From assembly GCA_017464285.1 (NCBI GenBank), contig JAFUDT010000003.1, positions 1-64,000 of the forward strand: a stretch of 64,000 bases of DNA, in the 5' to 3' direction. The notes below the pieces were generated by a model that saw only the letters and a program-made list of their open reading frames with translations, ran no database searches and was not told the origin of the DNA. The position numbers were made by a program, and so were the translations under genes. Below, piece after piece: positions 46,055 through 55,146 of this stretch (positions are counted from its first letter, which is position 1; the number at the start of each line of letters is the position of its first letter). The DNA comes from Bacteroidales bacterium. GTDB taxonomy: Bacteria; Bacteroidota; Bacteroidia; Bacteroidales; UBA1402.

Positions 46055-46303
46055 CTAGGGAAGAACGGCCGTCAGGGCTTGAGCTGCCTCTGCTTCGTCG
46101 GGGCCGTCCAGAGTAATGTCCATCCGGTCTCCCTGTTTCAGCCCCAGTGTCATAAGCCCCAGAATGCTTTTCAGGCTGACGGTCTTACCCTTGGCCGTGA
46201 GCCGGATGTCCGAGGCGAAGCCGGCTGCCGTCTTGACCAGCAGGCCGGCGGGGCGGGCGTGGATGCCCAGCGAATCTTGTATGACGTGTGTTATGGTTTG
46301 CAT
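46055..46303 (-). CDS. ptsH: Phosphocarrier protein HPr
   Basis: An 82-aa protein of the normal HPr length, with the phospho-acceptor His15 in LGIHARPAG and the regulatory-type Ser46 in SLKSILGLMTLG. It carries phosphate from EI to EIIA. In Firmicutes, Ser46 is phosphorylated by HPr kinase as a carbon-catabolite signal; no HPr kinase gene is in the window, so that use is open. Its start overlaps the end of the EI gene by 13 bp, indicating coupled translation. Confidence 0.93.
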   Translation of the reverse strand: MQTITHVIQDSLGIHARPAGLLVKTAAGFASDIRLTAKGKTVSLKSILGLMTLGLKQGDRMDITLDGPDEAEAAQALTAVLP

Positions 46304-47910
46304 ATCTGACGGATTTTGGCTTTGACGGCCGGCAGATGGGCCGGGCTTACCGAAAAGCGTGTCAGCCCCAGCTGCAGGAGTTCGGGCAGTGCCTCCAGGT
46401 CGTGTCCCAGCTCGCCGCAGAGGCTCAGACCGACACCCTGTCGGCGGGCGGCCTCGACAGTCAGGCCAATCATTTTCATCACGGCCGGATGCCGGTTGCC
46501 GAATTCGGCAGCCAGTGCCTCGTTTTCGCGGTCGGCGGCCAGTGTGTATTGCGCCAGGTCGTTGCTGCCGATGCTCATGAAGTTTACTTCCCGGGCCAGC
46601 TCGTCGGCCAGCATGACGGCGGCCGGCGTTTCAATCATCACTCCCAGAGGCAGGTCGTCGCGATAGGGGAGTCCGGCTTCCTTGAGCTCCGCGGCGGCCT
46701 TCTGCAGCAGTGCCTTGGCACGTATCACCTCACTGAGGGAAGTGATCATCGGAAACATCAGGGCTGCCCGTCCTTTGACGGCGGCCCGCAGCAAGGCCCG
46801 TAACTGCATTTTGAACAGCTCGGGATGGCTGAGGCAGAAGCGGATGCCCCGGCAGCCCAGGGCCGGATTGCTTTCCTTTTCGGTGGAAAGACCCGGAATC
46901 TGTTTGTCGCTGCCGATGTCCAATGTGCGGAACACCAGCTGACGGTCGGGCATCAGGTCCAGACATTGTCTGTAGTATTCGGTCAGTTCTTCTTCCCGGG
47001 GTAGCCGGCGACAACCAAGGAACGAGAGTTCGGTACGGAACAGGCCGATACCGTCGCAGCCGTTGGCGACGGCCTTGCGCAGGTCCTCGATACTGCCGAT
47101 GTTGGCCAGCAGCTCGATGCGGTGACTCTGATAGCTGAGTACTTCGCCTGTGGAGGCAAGAACCTGCCGTCGGTAGATCAGTTCCTGGTTCTTTTCTTTG
47201 AGCAGGGTAATGGTCGAACTGTCGGGATCGATGAAAATAAGCCCTTCGCCACCGTCCATGGCCAGTGACCGGCTTTCTAGATCCGGATTGAGTTCCAGCT
47301 GCGGACAGACAATCATGGGCAGATTCATCTCGGTCGCCAGGATGGCCAGATGTGAGGAGGCTGAGCCATGGCGGACAATGATACCCAGCAAATTCTCCTG
47401 TCCCATCTCCATCAGGTCGCCCGGCAGCAGGTAGTCGGCCACGACTATGCCTGGAGTCTCGGTTCTTCGCTCGTTCTCCCCCTGACACAGACACCGTACC
47501 AGCATCGAGGATACATCGCGGATATCGGCCGATTTGCTGCGCATGAGCTCGTCCTCCATGCCCAGAAAAACGTCGGCATAGAATTCACTGGTCTGCAAGA
47601 CCGCATAGACGGCCGTGCGCTTGTCGTGCAGGATGCTTTCTTCGACCCGGCCGATGAACTCCTGGTCTTCAAGCATCAGCTTCTGGGCTGCAAAAATGTC
47701 GGCCCGGTCTTTCTGGAATAGCGCCTGGGCCTTCTCATAGCGAAGTGCCATCTCGTTGTCGGCCTGTTGCCATGCCTGGCGGAAGCGGGCCAGCTCGGCA
47801 GCCGTGTCCTGGACCGGCTGCTCAAACTCTCCCAGTGCGGGCCTTCGGTAGAGAACAATATGGCCGATGGCTATGCCATCGACAATGCCTTCTCCTTTGT
47901 AGTCTTTCAT
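46291..47910 (-). CDS. ptsI: PTS enzyme I (phosphoenolpyruvate-protein phosphotransferase)
   Basis: A 539-aa protein, somewhat shorter than the usual 570-575. The phosphohistidine region reads RHGSASSHLAILATEM, where the catalytic histidine is expected after the S-S pair. The PEP-binding barrel shows FRTLDIGSDKQIP, NPALGCRGIRF, MIETPAAVMLADELA, SIGSNDLAQYTLAADREN and the active-site cysteine in SLCGELGHD. EI takes phosphate from phosphoenolpyruvate and passes it to HPr. It overlaps EIIA by 4 bp and HPr by 13 bp. All key residues appear intact, so the system looks functional. Confidence 0.93.
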   Translation of the reverse strand: MKDYKGEGIVDGIAIGHIVLYRRPALGEFEQPVQDTAAELARFRQAWQQADNEMALRYEKAQALFQKDRADIFAAQKLMLEDQEFIGRVEESILHDKRTAVYAVLQTSEFYADVFLGMEDELMRSKSADIRDVSSMLVRCLCQGENERRTETPGIVVADYLLPGDLMEMGQENLLGIIVRHGSASSHLAILATEMNLPMIVCPQLELNPDLESRSLAMDGGEGLIFIDPDSSTITLLKEKNQELIYRRQVLASTGEVLSYQSHRIELLANIGSIEDLRKAVANGCDGIGLFRTELSFLGCRRLPREEELTEYYRQCLDLMPDRQLVFRTLDIGSDKQIPGLSTEKESNPALGCRGIRFCLSHPELFKMQLRALLRAAVKGRAALMFPMITSLSEVIRAKALLQKAAAELKEAGLPYRDDLPLGVMIETPAAVMLADELAREVNFMSIGSNDLAQYTLAADRENEALAAEFGNRHPAVMKMIGLTVEAARRQGVGLSLCGELGHDLEALPELLQLGLTRFSVSPAHLPAVKAKIRQICKP

Positions 47911-48407
47911 TGTCTGATACGTATGATTTGGTCGGAATGGTTCAGACGATCATGTGGAATAATATCCAGCGTCCCGATGCTGTCGGCATTGCAGACAACC
48001 ACGGGAGTGGTGGTGTCGTAGCCGGCGGCCTGCAGGGCGGTCAGATCGAAACGCAGGAGCACCTGCCCCGTCTCGACTATGTCGCCCGGCCGGACCTGAG
48101 GCTCAAAACCTTGTCCGGCCAGCTTGACCGTATCAAGGCCTACATGAATCAATATCTCCGCACCCGAGGGATGCTGCAGTCCGACGGCATGTCCCGTTTC
48201 GGGAAGGACGGTGACAAGCCCCTGACAGGGAGCCACGACCACTCCTTGACTGGGAACGATGGCTATGCCCTTGCCCAGCATGCCTTGGCTGAATGCAGCG
48301 TCCTTCACCTTTTCGAGCGCCAGCCAGCGACCTTGCAGGGGCGCGTACAGTATGATACTTCCCTTTTTCTTCAGCAAATTTCCCAGCAGCATGTCAGATA
48401 GCTTCAT
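47907..48407 (-). CDS. PTS EIIA, glucose family (Crr-like)
   Basis: A 166-aa stand-alone EIIA domain. It has both active-site histidines: one in ETGHAVGLQHPSG and the phosphorylated one in EILIHVGLDTVKLAGQGF, plus the earlier APLQGRW start strand. It takes phosphate from HPr and passes it to the EIIB domain. In enteric bacteria this protein also controls adenylate cyclase and inducer uptake; nothing here shows that. It overlaps the GH78 gene by 14 bp upstream and the EI gene by 4 bp downstream. Confidence 0.93.
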   Translation of the reverse strand: MKLSDMLLGNLLKKKGSIILYAPLQGRWLALEKVKDAAFSQGMLGKGIAIVPSQGVVVAPCQGLVTVLPETGHAVGLQHPSGAEILIHVGLDTVKLAGQGFEPQVRPGDIVETGQVLLRFDLTALQAAGYDTTTPVVVCNADSIGTLDIIPHDRLNHSDQIIRIRQ

Positions 48408-50625
48408 AGTGAACGTGGTACTTCTTGTAGGGCTCCGTGAGCTTCAGACGATAGCATTTACGGTCGATCAGATCCCGTCTGACCGGGTCTGTCTCACATA
48501 CAGGCTGACAGTTGCTGTAGAACACCAGTTCGCCCTTCCCCTCGGGAATTGTCACATAGATGTCCGTGCTATAGACAGCCACTTCAATGATGCCATGGGG
48601 TGTCGGTACCCGGCCGTTCATCGACCGCTGGCCTGCCAGACAGGGCTTTATCTCGAAAGTGGCGTAACCCGGAGAGGTGGGGCGTACCCCCAGAAAATAC
48701 TTGCCCAGCAGATAGATCGGACTGGCTCCCCAGGCATGGCACAGGCTTTTGCCGTAGGGCCGGCCGTACATGGCCAGGTGCTGGAGCCCTTTCTCCTGAG
48801 GATTGTATTTTTCCCAGAAGGAGGTGGCCCCCTCTCGTATCATTCCCCCCCAGTAGGCCTTGATCTCCTTGAGTACCGACTCCTGCTGTCCCATTTCGCA
48901 GAGGGCTTCCAACTCGTAAAAACGCATATACGGAGTGGTGATCTTCTCTATCTTGTCGTTGAGCAGGACCTGTCTGAGAATCTCTTTCTTTTCCTGGGGA
49001 CTCACATAGTCGTAGAGGATGGCAAACATGTTGGGAAACTTGGTAATCATGGGATTGACCTTGCCCTGGTCCATGTTGTGCATGAAAGCATTGAGCTTTT
49101 TGCTCCAGAAGAGCTTCTTCGTCTTTTTGAGCAGACTGTTGAACAGCGCATCGTATTTTTTGATATCGGCTTCGTAGTCTTTTCTGCTCAGACTGCCCTG
49201 AGGCGGATCGCTCAGGGGATGGCGGCACAAGAGCTCGGCACATAGTTTCATGGTTTCCAGAGCCTTGCAGAACAAAATCTGCTCAAAGCACATCACCCCC
49301 CGTTTGGGCATGGGAAAATCTGTCCAGTCCACGAAAATCCAGTCATCGGGCTGTCCTGCGGCCATACCGTCCTGATCGAGACGCTCCAGACAGTAGTCCA
49401 TCAGGCTGCGCATCCGGGGATAGATTTCCCGTACAAAACCGACATCGCCAGTGTGGAAATAGTAGTCATAGACCGACTTGAACCAGTAGAAGCTATAGTC
49501 CATGATGGTGTTCACATGGGCTGTGACAGGATCCTTGCCCCTGAGCTGCCGGATCGTGCGGCGTACCAGCCGGCTGTTGAATCGCAGGTAGTAGTTCATC
49601 AGGTACGACTGTATGGCATCGCCCGACCAGGTCCAGCGGTCGCGCTTGATGCCGTCCAGGAAGAACTCCCGGGTGGTGAGATCCATGGTGTGGGCACTCA
49701 CCCGCCAGATCTTGCTCAGCTCGTTGTCGTAGCTGTGGAAAAAGCCGCTTTCAGCGGTATTGAAGGTATTGTACTCATAGTCGGCCGACACTTCGAACAG
49801 CAAGGTTTTCGGGGCGACGACATAGATATAGCGGAAAGCCTTGCTCGAGGGCAGGGTATAGCTGTCGGAGTAGGGGCAGACCGTTCCGGTAGCCAGGTCG
49901 GTGATGCTCTCCTGGGTGATTTCCACACGGTCCAGCGTCTCGCAGTAATCAGTGTCGAGTGCCTCTTCACGGCTCTCTCCGTAATAGATCCCGACAGTCC
50001 CCTGACCGTCGATGGTTGCCAGACGGACATAGCCGAAAGTCTCCTTCCCGAAATCATAGAGCATTCCTTTTTTCACTGGCTCCATCGAAACCGCAGCCAC
50101 GGTCTTCCGACGCAGACGATACTGGGATGGCAGCTGCCCGGCACTGTCGAAATTCTCGAATCCCGGGTGGACATAGATGCCCGATCCGTGGGCCACGCCG
50201 TTTTCATCGATCCAGATCTTGTCCTCGTAGGTCACCAGCCAGCTGGCATCGGTATGGACTGTCGTACCCTTGATGAACAGAGCCGGCGGCGAGGCAAGGT
50301 TGTGCACCTTGATGTTGAGCTTGTGTTCTCCTGCCGGCAGTATCAGGTCCTTGGGCTGACCGAACTGCAGTTTGCCGTCGAGCATCAGGTTGTAGCTGCC
50401 CTCGGCCGTGATGTGGAGGGTTTCGTCCTTTTCCAGCGTGAAGGATTTGGAGAACTCCACAGTGGCCCAGTGGCTGTCCTGTTTCCAGAAGGGCGGGAAC
50501 ATACCGCCTCTTTCGGTGCGACGGTTGTTGAAACGGTTGCCCAGCCAGATCTCGAAGTCACCCGGATACCAGATCCAGGTGGCTTTCGAGGTCTGAACCG
50601 AACTGTTGTCAGATATTGTCGCCAT
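48394..50625 (-). CDS. Alpha-L-rhamnosidase-like enzyme, GH78, cytoplasmic
   Basis: A 743-aa protein with an N-terminal beta-sandwich and an (alpha/alpha)6 barrel that contains FFLDGIKRDRWTWSGDAIQSY, the GH78 acid-region signature, followed by a C-terminal beta-sandwich. No signal peptide is seen, so it should work inside the cell on imported rhamnosides. It overlaps the MFS transporter gene by 17 bp and the EIIA gene by 14 bp, tying it closely to uptake. Freed L-rhamnose could enter the RhaA/RhaB route encoded at 6.4-9.1 kb. Substrate linkage is unknown. Confidence 0.85.
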   Translation of the reverse strand: MATISDNSSVQTSKATWIWYPGDFEIWLGNRFNNRRTERGGMFPPFWKQDSHWATVEFSKSFTLEKDETLHITAEGSYNLMLDGKLQFGQPKDLILPAGEHKLNIKVHNLASPPALFIKGTTVHTDASWLVTYEDKIWIDENGVAHGSGIYVHPGFENFDSAGQLPSQYRLRRKTVAAVSMEPVKKGMLYDFGKETFGYVRLATIDGQGTVGIYYGESREEALDTDYCETLDRVEITQESITDLATGTVCPYSDSYTLPSSKAFRYIYVVAPKTLLFEVSADYEYNTFNTAESGFFHSYDNELSKIWRVSAHTMDLTTREFFLDGIKRDRWTWSGDAIQSYLMNYYLRFNSRLVRRTIRQLRGKDPVTAHVNTIMDYSFYWFKSVYDYYFHTGDVGFVREIYPRMRSLMDYCLERLDQDGMAAGQPDDWIFVDWTDFPMPKRGVMCFEQILFCKALETMKLCAELLCRHPLSDPPQGSLSRKDYEADIKKYDALFNSLLKKTKKLFWSKKLNAFMHNMDQGKVNPMITKFPNMFAILYDYVSPQEKKEILRQVLLNDKIEKITTPYMRFYELEALCEMGQQESVLKEIKAYWGGMIREGATSFWEKYNPQEKGLQHLAMYGRPYGKSLCHAWGASPIYLLGKYFLGVRPTSPGYATFEIKPCLAGQRSMNGRVPTPHGIIEVAVYSTDIYVTIPEGKGELVFYSNCQPVCETDPVRRDLIDRKCYRLKLTEPYKKYHVHYEAI

Positions 50626-51973
50626 ATCTCTCTCTGGTTATCTGGTCGAGTGTCTTGCCGCGGGTTTCGGGAGCGCAGAACACACCGATGAGCAGCGAGA
50701 CGATCAGCAGGCCGGTCATGATGGCGGCAGCCAGACCGAAGCCTTGTCCGTTGGCCCCGTAGATGTAGGCGAAGACCACCCCCCAGACAGCCGACAGGCC
50801 GCGTACGAAGAAGAACATGACACCCTGGGCGGCTGCACGGTATTTGGCCGGGAACAGCTCGGTGGCCCAGAGAGCATAGAAGGTCTGTACGCCCAGACCG
50901 GAGTGGAGGCCCCAGAGGACGGTGAACAATACCAGGTATTTCATATCGGTGATACCGATAAAATCAATGATGAACCAGGCGCAGATGCCGATGACGACAC
51001 CCAGGGCAAATACCCAGCGCTGGTTGACCTTGTCAATGATAAAGGACAGCAGGAAGGTGAAGGCAATGATGATGAGCCACTGCCCGGAGGCCAGCATATT
51101 GGCCTGGCTGTTGGACAGCCCACCGGCCGTCTCGTAGATATGAGGCTGGAAGAAACCCATCACAGAGGCCACCAGATTCCATGTCAGGTACATGCAGGCC
51201 AGGAAGGCCAGCGTCTTGACCACCTTCTTGTTGGAGAACAGCGTGCCGAACGAGGAGAATACACCGGCCGTTTTCTCGGCCTTCTCTTCGGCTTTCATGG
51301 CTGTCCATTCGGCCGATTCGTCCAGGCGGCGCTGCAGCAGCCAGGCAACGAGTGCCACGATAAAGAGCGAGCCGAAGACCACGCGGCTGCTGAACACGTT
51401 CAGGGCAGCCCCGGTAATAGATCCGCCCGAGAGGGCATTGACACAGCTTTCAATGACACCGAACAGGACACCGCTCTCCTTGCCGGCCGTGGCAGGGGCG
51501 AAGAGCATACCCAGGAACAGGATGATGGTCGGGCCGATGCCCCAGGCCATCTGGGAGATACAGATGTTGCGTCCGCGCTTTCCCACCTCGGAGCTCTCCG
51601 AGATATAAGTCCAGGAGGCGGGCACCCCTACGCCCACGGAAATACCCGTGACGAGGAACCCGGCCAGCAGCATCGGGAAATTGACGGCAAAAATGACGAT
51701 GGCGACGCCCAGCATGTAGAGGAGCATGTTGTAGGTATAGATGAACTTACGGCCGTATTTGTCGGCCAGAAAGCCGCCGATGATGGCTCCGATGGCCGCC
51801 CCCAGACAGTTGGCGCTGACAAAGTTCAACCAGCCCAGATGTCCTTCGGACAGACCCAGGTATTCCTGCCACAGCGTCAAGCCGCTGGCACCGGCCACGA
51901 TGGCGCCGGCATCAAGATAATTGGTCAGAGACACGGTAATCGTACTCTTCAAGCTTCCTTTTTTCTTTTCCAT
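50609..51973 (-). CDS. MFS transporter, sugar porter family
   Basis: A 454-aa membrane protein with about 12 helices. Sugar porter signatures are visible: FLADKYGRKFIY between helices 2 and 3, SGISVGVGVP-type sequence (here TGISVGVGVPASWTYISE) near helix 4, and APETRGKTLDQI at the C-terminal end. It probably imports a mono- or small oligosaccharide with protons. It lies between the GH141-like gene (42 bp) and the GH78 gene (17-bp overlap), so the imported compound is probably the GH78 substrate. The operon thus encodes two unrelated inner-membrane sugar importers, this and the PTS. Confidence 0.88.
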   Translation of the reverse strand: MEKKKGSLKSTITVSLTNYLDAGAIVAGASGLTLWQEYLGLSEGHLGWLNFVSANCLGAAIGAIIGGFLADKYGRKFIYTYNMLLYMLGVAIVIFAVNFPMLLAGFLVTGISVGVGVPASWTYISESSEVGKRGRNICISQMAWGIGPTIILFLGMLFAPATAGKESGVLFGVIESCVNALSGGSITGAALNVFSSRVVFGSLFIVALVAWLLQRRLDESAEWTAMKAEEKAEKTAGVFSSFGTLFSNKKVVKTLAFLACMYLTWNLVASVMGFFQPHIYETAGGLSNSQANMLASGQWLIIIAFTFLLSFIIDKVNQRWVFALGVVIGICAWFIIDFIGITDMKYLVLFTVLWGLHSGLGVQTFYALWATELFPAKYRAAAQGVMFFFVRGLSAVWGVVFAYIYGANGQGFGLAAAIMTGLLIVSLLIGVFCAPETRGKTLDQITRERYGDNI

Positions 51974-52015
51974 AAGAAACAGTTGATTAATGAATTGATA
52001 TGATTGTTTTTGCCA

Positions 52016-53926
52016 TTATTTCTTTCCGCCTGTCGTGCGGCCGGCCTTAGTCCTGATCCAGTCGCCGGCCTGCGGACCGTTGTTCTCCCAGTAGTTGAGC
52101 CCCGGCTGGTTCTGCCCGAACTTGGCCTCGGTGCACCAGTTGTCGCGGATGGTCATCCACGAGGAGGCCTCGTCGAGGTAGATGTAGTGGCCCTGAGTCG
52201 TGTCGTGGACATAGTCGGGGTGATAGATGTCGTGGATATAGTTCTCGGCAATGACCGTGCCCGTCTGGGCCGAGAGTGTGTAGATGCCGCCGCAGCTGTA
52301 GTTGTGCCGGCCGAAATGATGCACATCGTTGGCCAGGATGCGGTTGTCTCTCATCACGTTGGCAGTCCGTATCCAGCCCCAGCCCACACTGATGCCGCTG
52401 TAGGGCAGTTCAAAGACTTCATTGTGCTCGATGAGGAAATCACGCACGTAGCCGGCAATGATGCCCACACAGCCCCAGTATTCGCTGGCGCAGTCGAAGA
52501 CTTCGTTTTCGGTGATGTGCAGGTTGCTGCATACCTCCCGAAGATCCTGCGGCTGATAGGGCAGATGGGTCTCGACGCCTGGATCGGAGAATTTGCCGGC
52601 CACCAGCCCGCTGCCGGCAATGTGGCTGAACTTGCAGGCATACACGCGGCTGTCGCTGCATCCTTCCACATAGTCCAGGCCCGAGGCTCCCAGCAGGCTG
52701 AAACGGCAGTCGGTAAAGCTGACGTTCCTGGCCCCCCGCAGACTCACGGCGGCAGGCTGCCGGCCTATCCATGCCTGGTTCTCCAGATTCTCCTTGAGCG
52801 GAGTGCCGGGCTCCTGCAGCTTGTAGGCATCCAGCAGATACATGCCCGCCTGCAGGGGAACATAGCCCTGCAACGAAGGCCTGAGCCAGGTGCTGTGCCT
52901 GAAATTGAGATCTTCGAAGACGATGTTCTCCACAGGCGCATCCAGGCTGCCTTCGACCCGGATCAGGTTCTCCAGTACCGGCACGACACATTCGGCCATG
53001 TTCATGTCCTGGCCTGCGGAGGCATAGTAGTAGAGGCGGCCCGAGTGCTCGTCGTAGTACCATTCGCCCGGCTGGTCGAGCAGCTCGATGGCTCCGCTCA
53101 GACGGAAGGGCGAGTTGCCGCTTTCGGCGATGACGGCCGGCGGCCAGGGATGCTCGAACTCCAGCCGGCTTTCGGGCTGGTGGAACGACAGCACGGCTTG
53201 CGTACCCTTGATCTCTATCGCTTTGATGCGCAAGATGGCCACCTCCCACATCTGGTGGATAAAGAATTCCATGCCGTCCACCTTGGTGAACGACCTGACT
53301 TTAGGCGCCGGAATGGTGATGGTCTGCCGCTCTTTATCGACGGCCAATATCTTGTTGAGCCGGTCTGGATCTTCTATGTCGCAGGCTTTCAGTGCCTTTT
53401 TTCCATTCACGTAGAACTGGCGGAAGTGCAGCTGCTGTCCGCCGGTCCTGGGAACATCCGTGTACCAGATGTCGGCCGCAGGCACACGCAGGCCCTTGGG
53501 CGCTTTGCTTAGTCTTTTCCAGTTTTTCAGGGGCATGCCGCCGCTTATCGTCACTTGTACACCCTCCATGTCGTCGCTCTGTCGGGGCAGCTGGCTGTAC
53601 CTCGTGCCGTGGATATAGGTCGGGCAGTCTTTCGTGCCGGAATCTTCCGGCCGTATCAGTATCGGCTCGTCCAGATAGTAGGTGCCGGGTATGTGCCATA
53701 TATGGATGGCGTCGCCCAGTTCGCGGCCCAGGCGGCGCATTTCGCGGGCTTCCCGCAGAGCTCCCCGCAAGGTGGCTTTGGGCGCCTCAAAGCTGCCGCT
53801 GTTGCTGTCATTTCCCTTGGGGCTGACCCAGAGGTCGGCAGCCTGCATGCCCGGCAGGCTGGCTGCGAGCAGCAGCAGGGCGGTCATCCGGCCGGGAAGT
53901 TTGCTATGGCTGTGGTTCTTCTTCAT
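52016..53926 (-). CDS. Secreted right-handed beta-helix protein, GH141-like
   Basis: A 636-aa protein with a signal peptide (LLLLAASLPGMQA) and then the opening ADLWVSPKGNDSNSGSFEAP found in GH141 and related beta-helix enzymes. Repeated turns of the type NVSFTDCRFSLLG, NLHITENEVFDCASE and NVMRDNRILANDVHHFG follow to the C-terminus. Known GH141 members include a fucosidase that acts on rhamnogalacturonan II and a xylanase. The start ATG 53926 lies inside the end of vanZ (23-bp overlap), and a start further upstream is less likely because the signal peptide would be buried. Exact activity is unknown. Confidence 0.72.
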   Translation of the reverse strand: MKKNHSHSKLPGRMTALLLLAASLPGMQAADLWVSPKGNDSNSGSFEAPKATLRGALREAREMRRLGRELGDAIHIWHIPGTYYLDEPILIRPEDSGTKDCPTYIHGTRYSQLPRQSDDMEGVQVTISGGMPLKNWKRLSKAPKGLRVPAADIWYTDVPRTGGQQLHFRQFYVNGKKALKACDIEDPDRLNKILAVDKERQTITIPAPKVRSFTKVDGMEFFIHQMWEVAILRIKAIEIKGTQAVLSFHQPESRLEFEHPWPPAVIAESGNSPFRLSGAIELLDQPGEWYYDEHSGRLYYYASAGQDMNMAECVVPVLENLIRVEGSLDAPVENIVFEDLNFRHSTWLRPSLQGYVPLQAGMYLLDAYKLQEPGTPLKENLENQAWIGRQPAAVSLRGARNVSFTDCRFSLLGASGLDYVEGCSDSRVYACKFSHIAGSGLVAGKFSDPGVETHLPYQPQDLREVCSNLHITENEVFDCASEYWGCVGIIAGYVRDFLIEHNEVFELPYSGISVGWGWIRTANVMRDNRILANDVHHFGRHNYSCGGIYTLSAQTGTVIAENYIHDIYHPDYVHDTTQGHYIYLDEASSWMTIRDNWCTEAKFGQNQPGLNYWENNGPQAGDWIRTKAGRTTGGKK

Positions 53927-54347
53927 GAGGTTTGTTTTTACGATAGAGTGCGACAATGTAATAGAACAGGAAGGCGAACAAAGCTCCGGCCAGGTCGGCC
54001 GTCAGGTCCGTCTGTTCGGCTCCCCGGTAGGAAGTAAGGCTCTGCAGGTATTCGATTCCTCCGCCCAGGATGGCCGTCAGCAGCAGGGTCAGGGTGAAGA
54101 GCCTGAGTTCCCGGCCGTCGGATCTGAACAGGTTCCGGCGGTGATGATATTCCCAGATGAAAACCAGTGAGAGGACAAAATAGAACAGAAAATGAACCAC
54201 CTTGTCCATGCCTTCGAAAGTCGGCACCTCATCGGGTATGTCCGAGAGATTGATCAGACAGGCCACTACGATGACAATCGTCCACAAGACGGTCAGCGTG
54301 AATCTCGGCAGTTTTCCCGACAATGTCTTCAGTTGGTTCTTATCCAT
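53904..54347 (-). CDS. VanZ-like membrane protein
   Basis: A 147-aa protein with four hydrophobic helices and the VanZ family features: SDIPDEVPTFEGMDKVVHFLFYF near the first helices and SLTSYRGAEQTDLTADLAG near the third. The family is widespread with no general function known; it should not be read as a vancomycin resistance gene. Its first codons (MDKN) and leader lie in one copy of the 44-bp direct repeat. Its last 23 bp overlap the GH141-like gene. The placement as the original first gene of the operon, before the toxin cassette entered, is inferred from the repeat. Confidence 0.78.
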   Translation of the reverse strand: MDKNQLKTLSGKLPRFTLTVLWTIVIVVACLINLSDIPDEVPTFEGMDKVVHFLFYFVLSLVFIWEYHHRRNLFRSDGRELRLFTLTLLLTAILGGGIEYLQSLTSYRGAEQTDLTADLAGALFAFLFYYIVALYRKNKPHEEEPQP

Positions 54348-54378
54348 ACTCGTACCTGAGTCTGCATTAGCTTTCAAA
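54335..54378 (-). repeat. 44-bp direct repeat, copy 2 (vanZ leader and start)
   Basis: Identical over 44 bp to 55134-55177, and different on both sides. It covers the leader, the ATG and the first four codons of vanZ, and starts 5 bp after the antitoxin stop codon. Confidence 0.95.
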
Positions 54379-54383
54379 AAGGA

Positions 54384-54581
54384 CTAACACTGCTGTTCAT
54401 CAGCTCCTTCAGATGTTTCCTCGATAATCTGTCGGGCGGGTATGCGCTGAAAAGTTTCACCATCAGGAGAAACAATGATGTCTTCATCATGCAAGGCCTT
54501 TTCTTCCAGCATATTCCTTTCAGCTATTTCCAGACCTTGCCTCAGCATGTTGGAAAACTCATGGACTTCCTTATTTGACAT
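54384..54581 (-). CDS. Small acidic protein, putative antitoxin of the zeta-like toxin
   Basis: A 65-aa protein starting MSNKEVHEFSNMLRQGLEIA, rich in Glu and Asp, with no membrane helix. Its ATG overlaps the end of the toxin gene by 11 bp, which points to coupled translation. Small acidic partners directly next to zeta-type toxins are usual for antitoxins, though many lie upstream and not downstream. I chose ATG 54581; longer in-frame forms lie wholly within the toxin gene. Role inferred from position and composition only. Confidence 0.55.
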   Translation of the reverse strand: MSNKEVHEFSNMLRQGLEIAERNMLEEKALHDEDIIVSPDGETFQRIPARQIIEETSEGADEQQC

Positions 54582-55146
54582 ACTCTTGAATTTTTGCAAA
54601 CAGTTTTTTTTCGAAGATGACAGCTTCCGCGTTTTTACCTCCGCAAGCGATTTGTTTGCGGGGAAATACGCTATTGTCATATATATCCCAATAATCTACT
54701 TGATTTATAAACAAGTTGAATAAGTTGATGATGCCGGCAGAATACCTCCGTCTGACTACATTATCAGGTATGTTATGTCCTCCTTTTGACACCCGTTCAG
54801 CCACTCTTTTCATGGCCAGTTCTGGTGAGTTGAGCCAGAAAAAAAGAAGCATGACACGATATCCCTCTCCTTGGGCCTGTCTAACAAGATGGATGTAGGA
54901 CTTAGTGGCAAGGGTTGTTTCAATAGAAAATGAAACACCTTGATTTATAAGAGTGTTGATTCTTTGCAGCATAAGACGCCCTGCCTCTAAGGCCACGCTT
55001 TCAGGATTGAATGGCGATAGTCCACGGGCAATTTCATCGGCATTGACAAACTCTTTACAATGCAGGATTTTTGGCAATACTGTGTATGAAGCAGTTGTTT
55101 TTCCTGCCCCATTACAACCTCCGATGATGTATAGGTTCTTATCCAT
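54571..55146 (-). CDS. Zeta-toxin-like P-loop kinase
   Basis: A 191-aa protein with the Walker A motif GGCNGAGKTT (Lys16), FVNADEIARGLSP (the aspartate region of zeta toxins that binds the sugar-nucleotide), an ETTLA motif and RVAERVSKGGHNIP, the arginine-rich lid. This is the zeta toxin/AAA_33 family. True zeta toxins phosphorylate UDP-N-acetylglucosamine and block wall synthesis; whether this one does is unproven. Its leader and first codons, MDKN, lie within the 44-bp repeat, so it uses the start region that otherwise belongs to vanZ. A longer form from 55203 would overlap the promoter. AT-rich relative to the neighbours. Confidence 0.8.
   Translation of the reverse strand: MDKNLYIIGGCNGAGKTTASYTVLPKILHCKEFVNADEIARGLSPFNPESVALEAGRLMLQRINTLINQGVSFSIETTLATKSYIHLVRQAQGEGYRVMLLFFWLNSPELAMKRVAERVSKGGHNIPDNVVRRRYSAGIINLFNLFINQVDYWDIYDNSVFPRKQIACGGKNAEAVIFEKKLFAKIQEYVK

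Noticed and set aside
48394-50625. GH78-like enzyme as a secreted surface rhamnosidase
   Set aside because: No signal peptide or lipobox at the N-terminus; it starts with a hydrophilic stretch and the sugar-binding domain.
53904-54347. VanZ-like gene as a glycopeptide resistance determinant
   Set aside because: Only family resemblance is present; no vanHAX or related genes lie nearby and VanZ homologues are common in bacteria without resistance.
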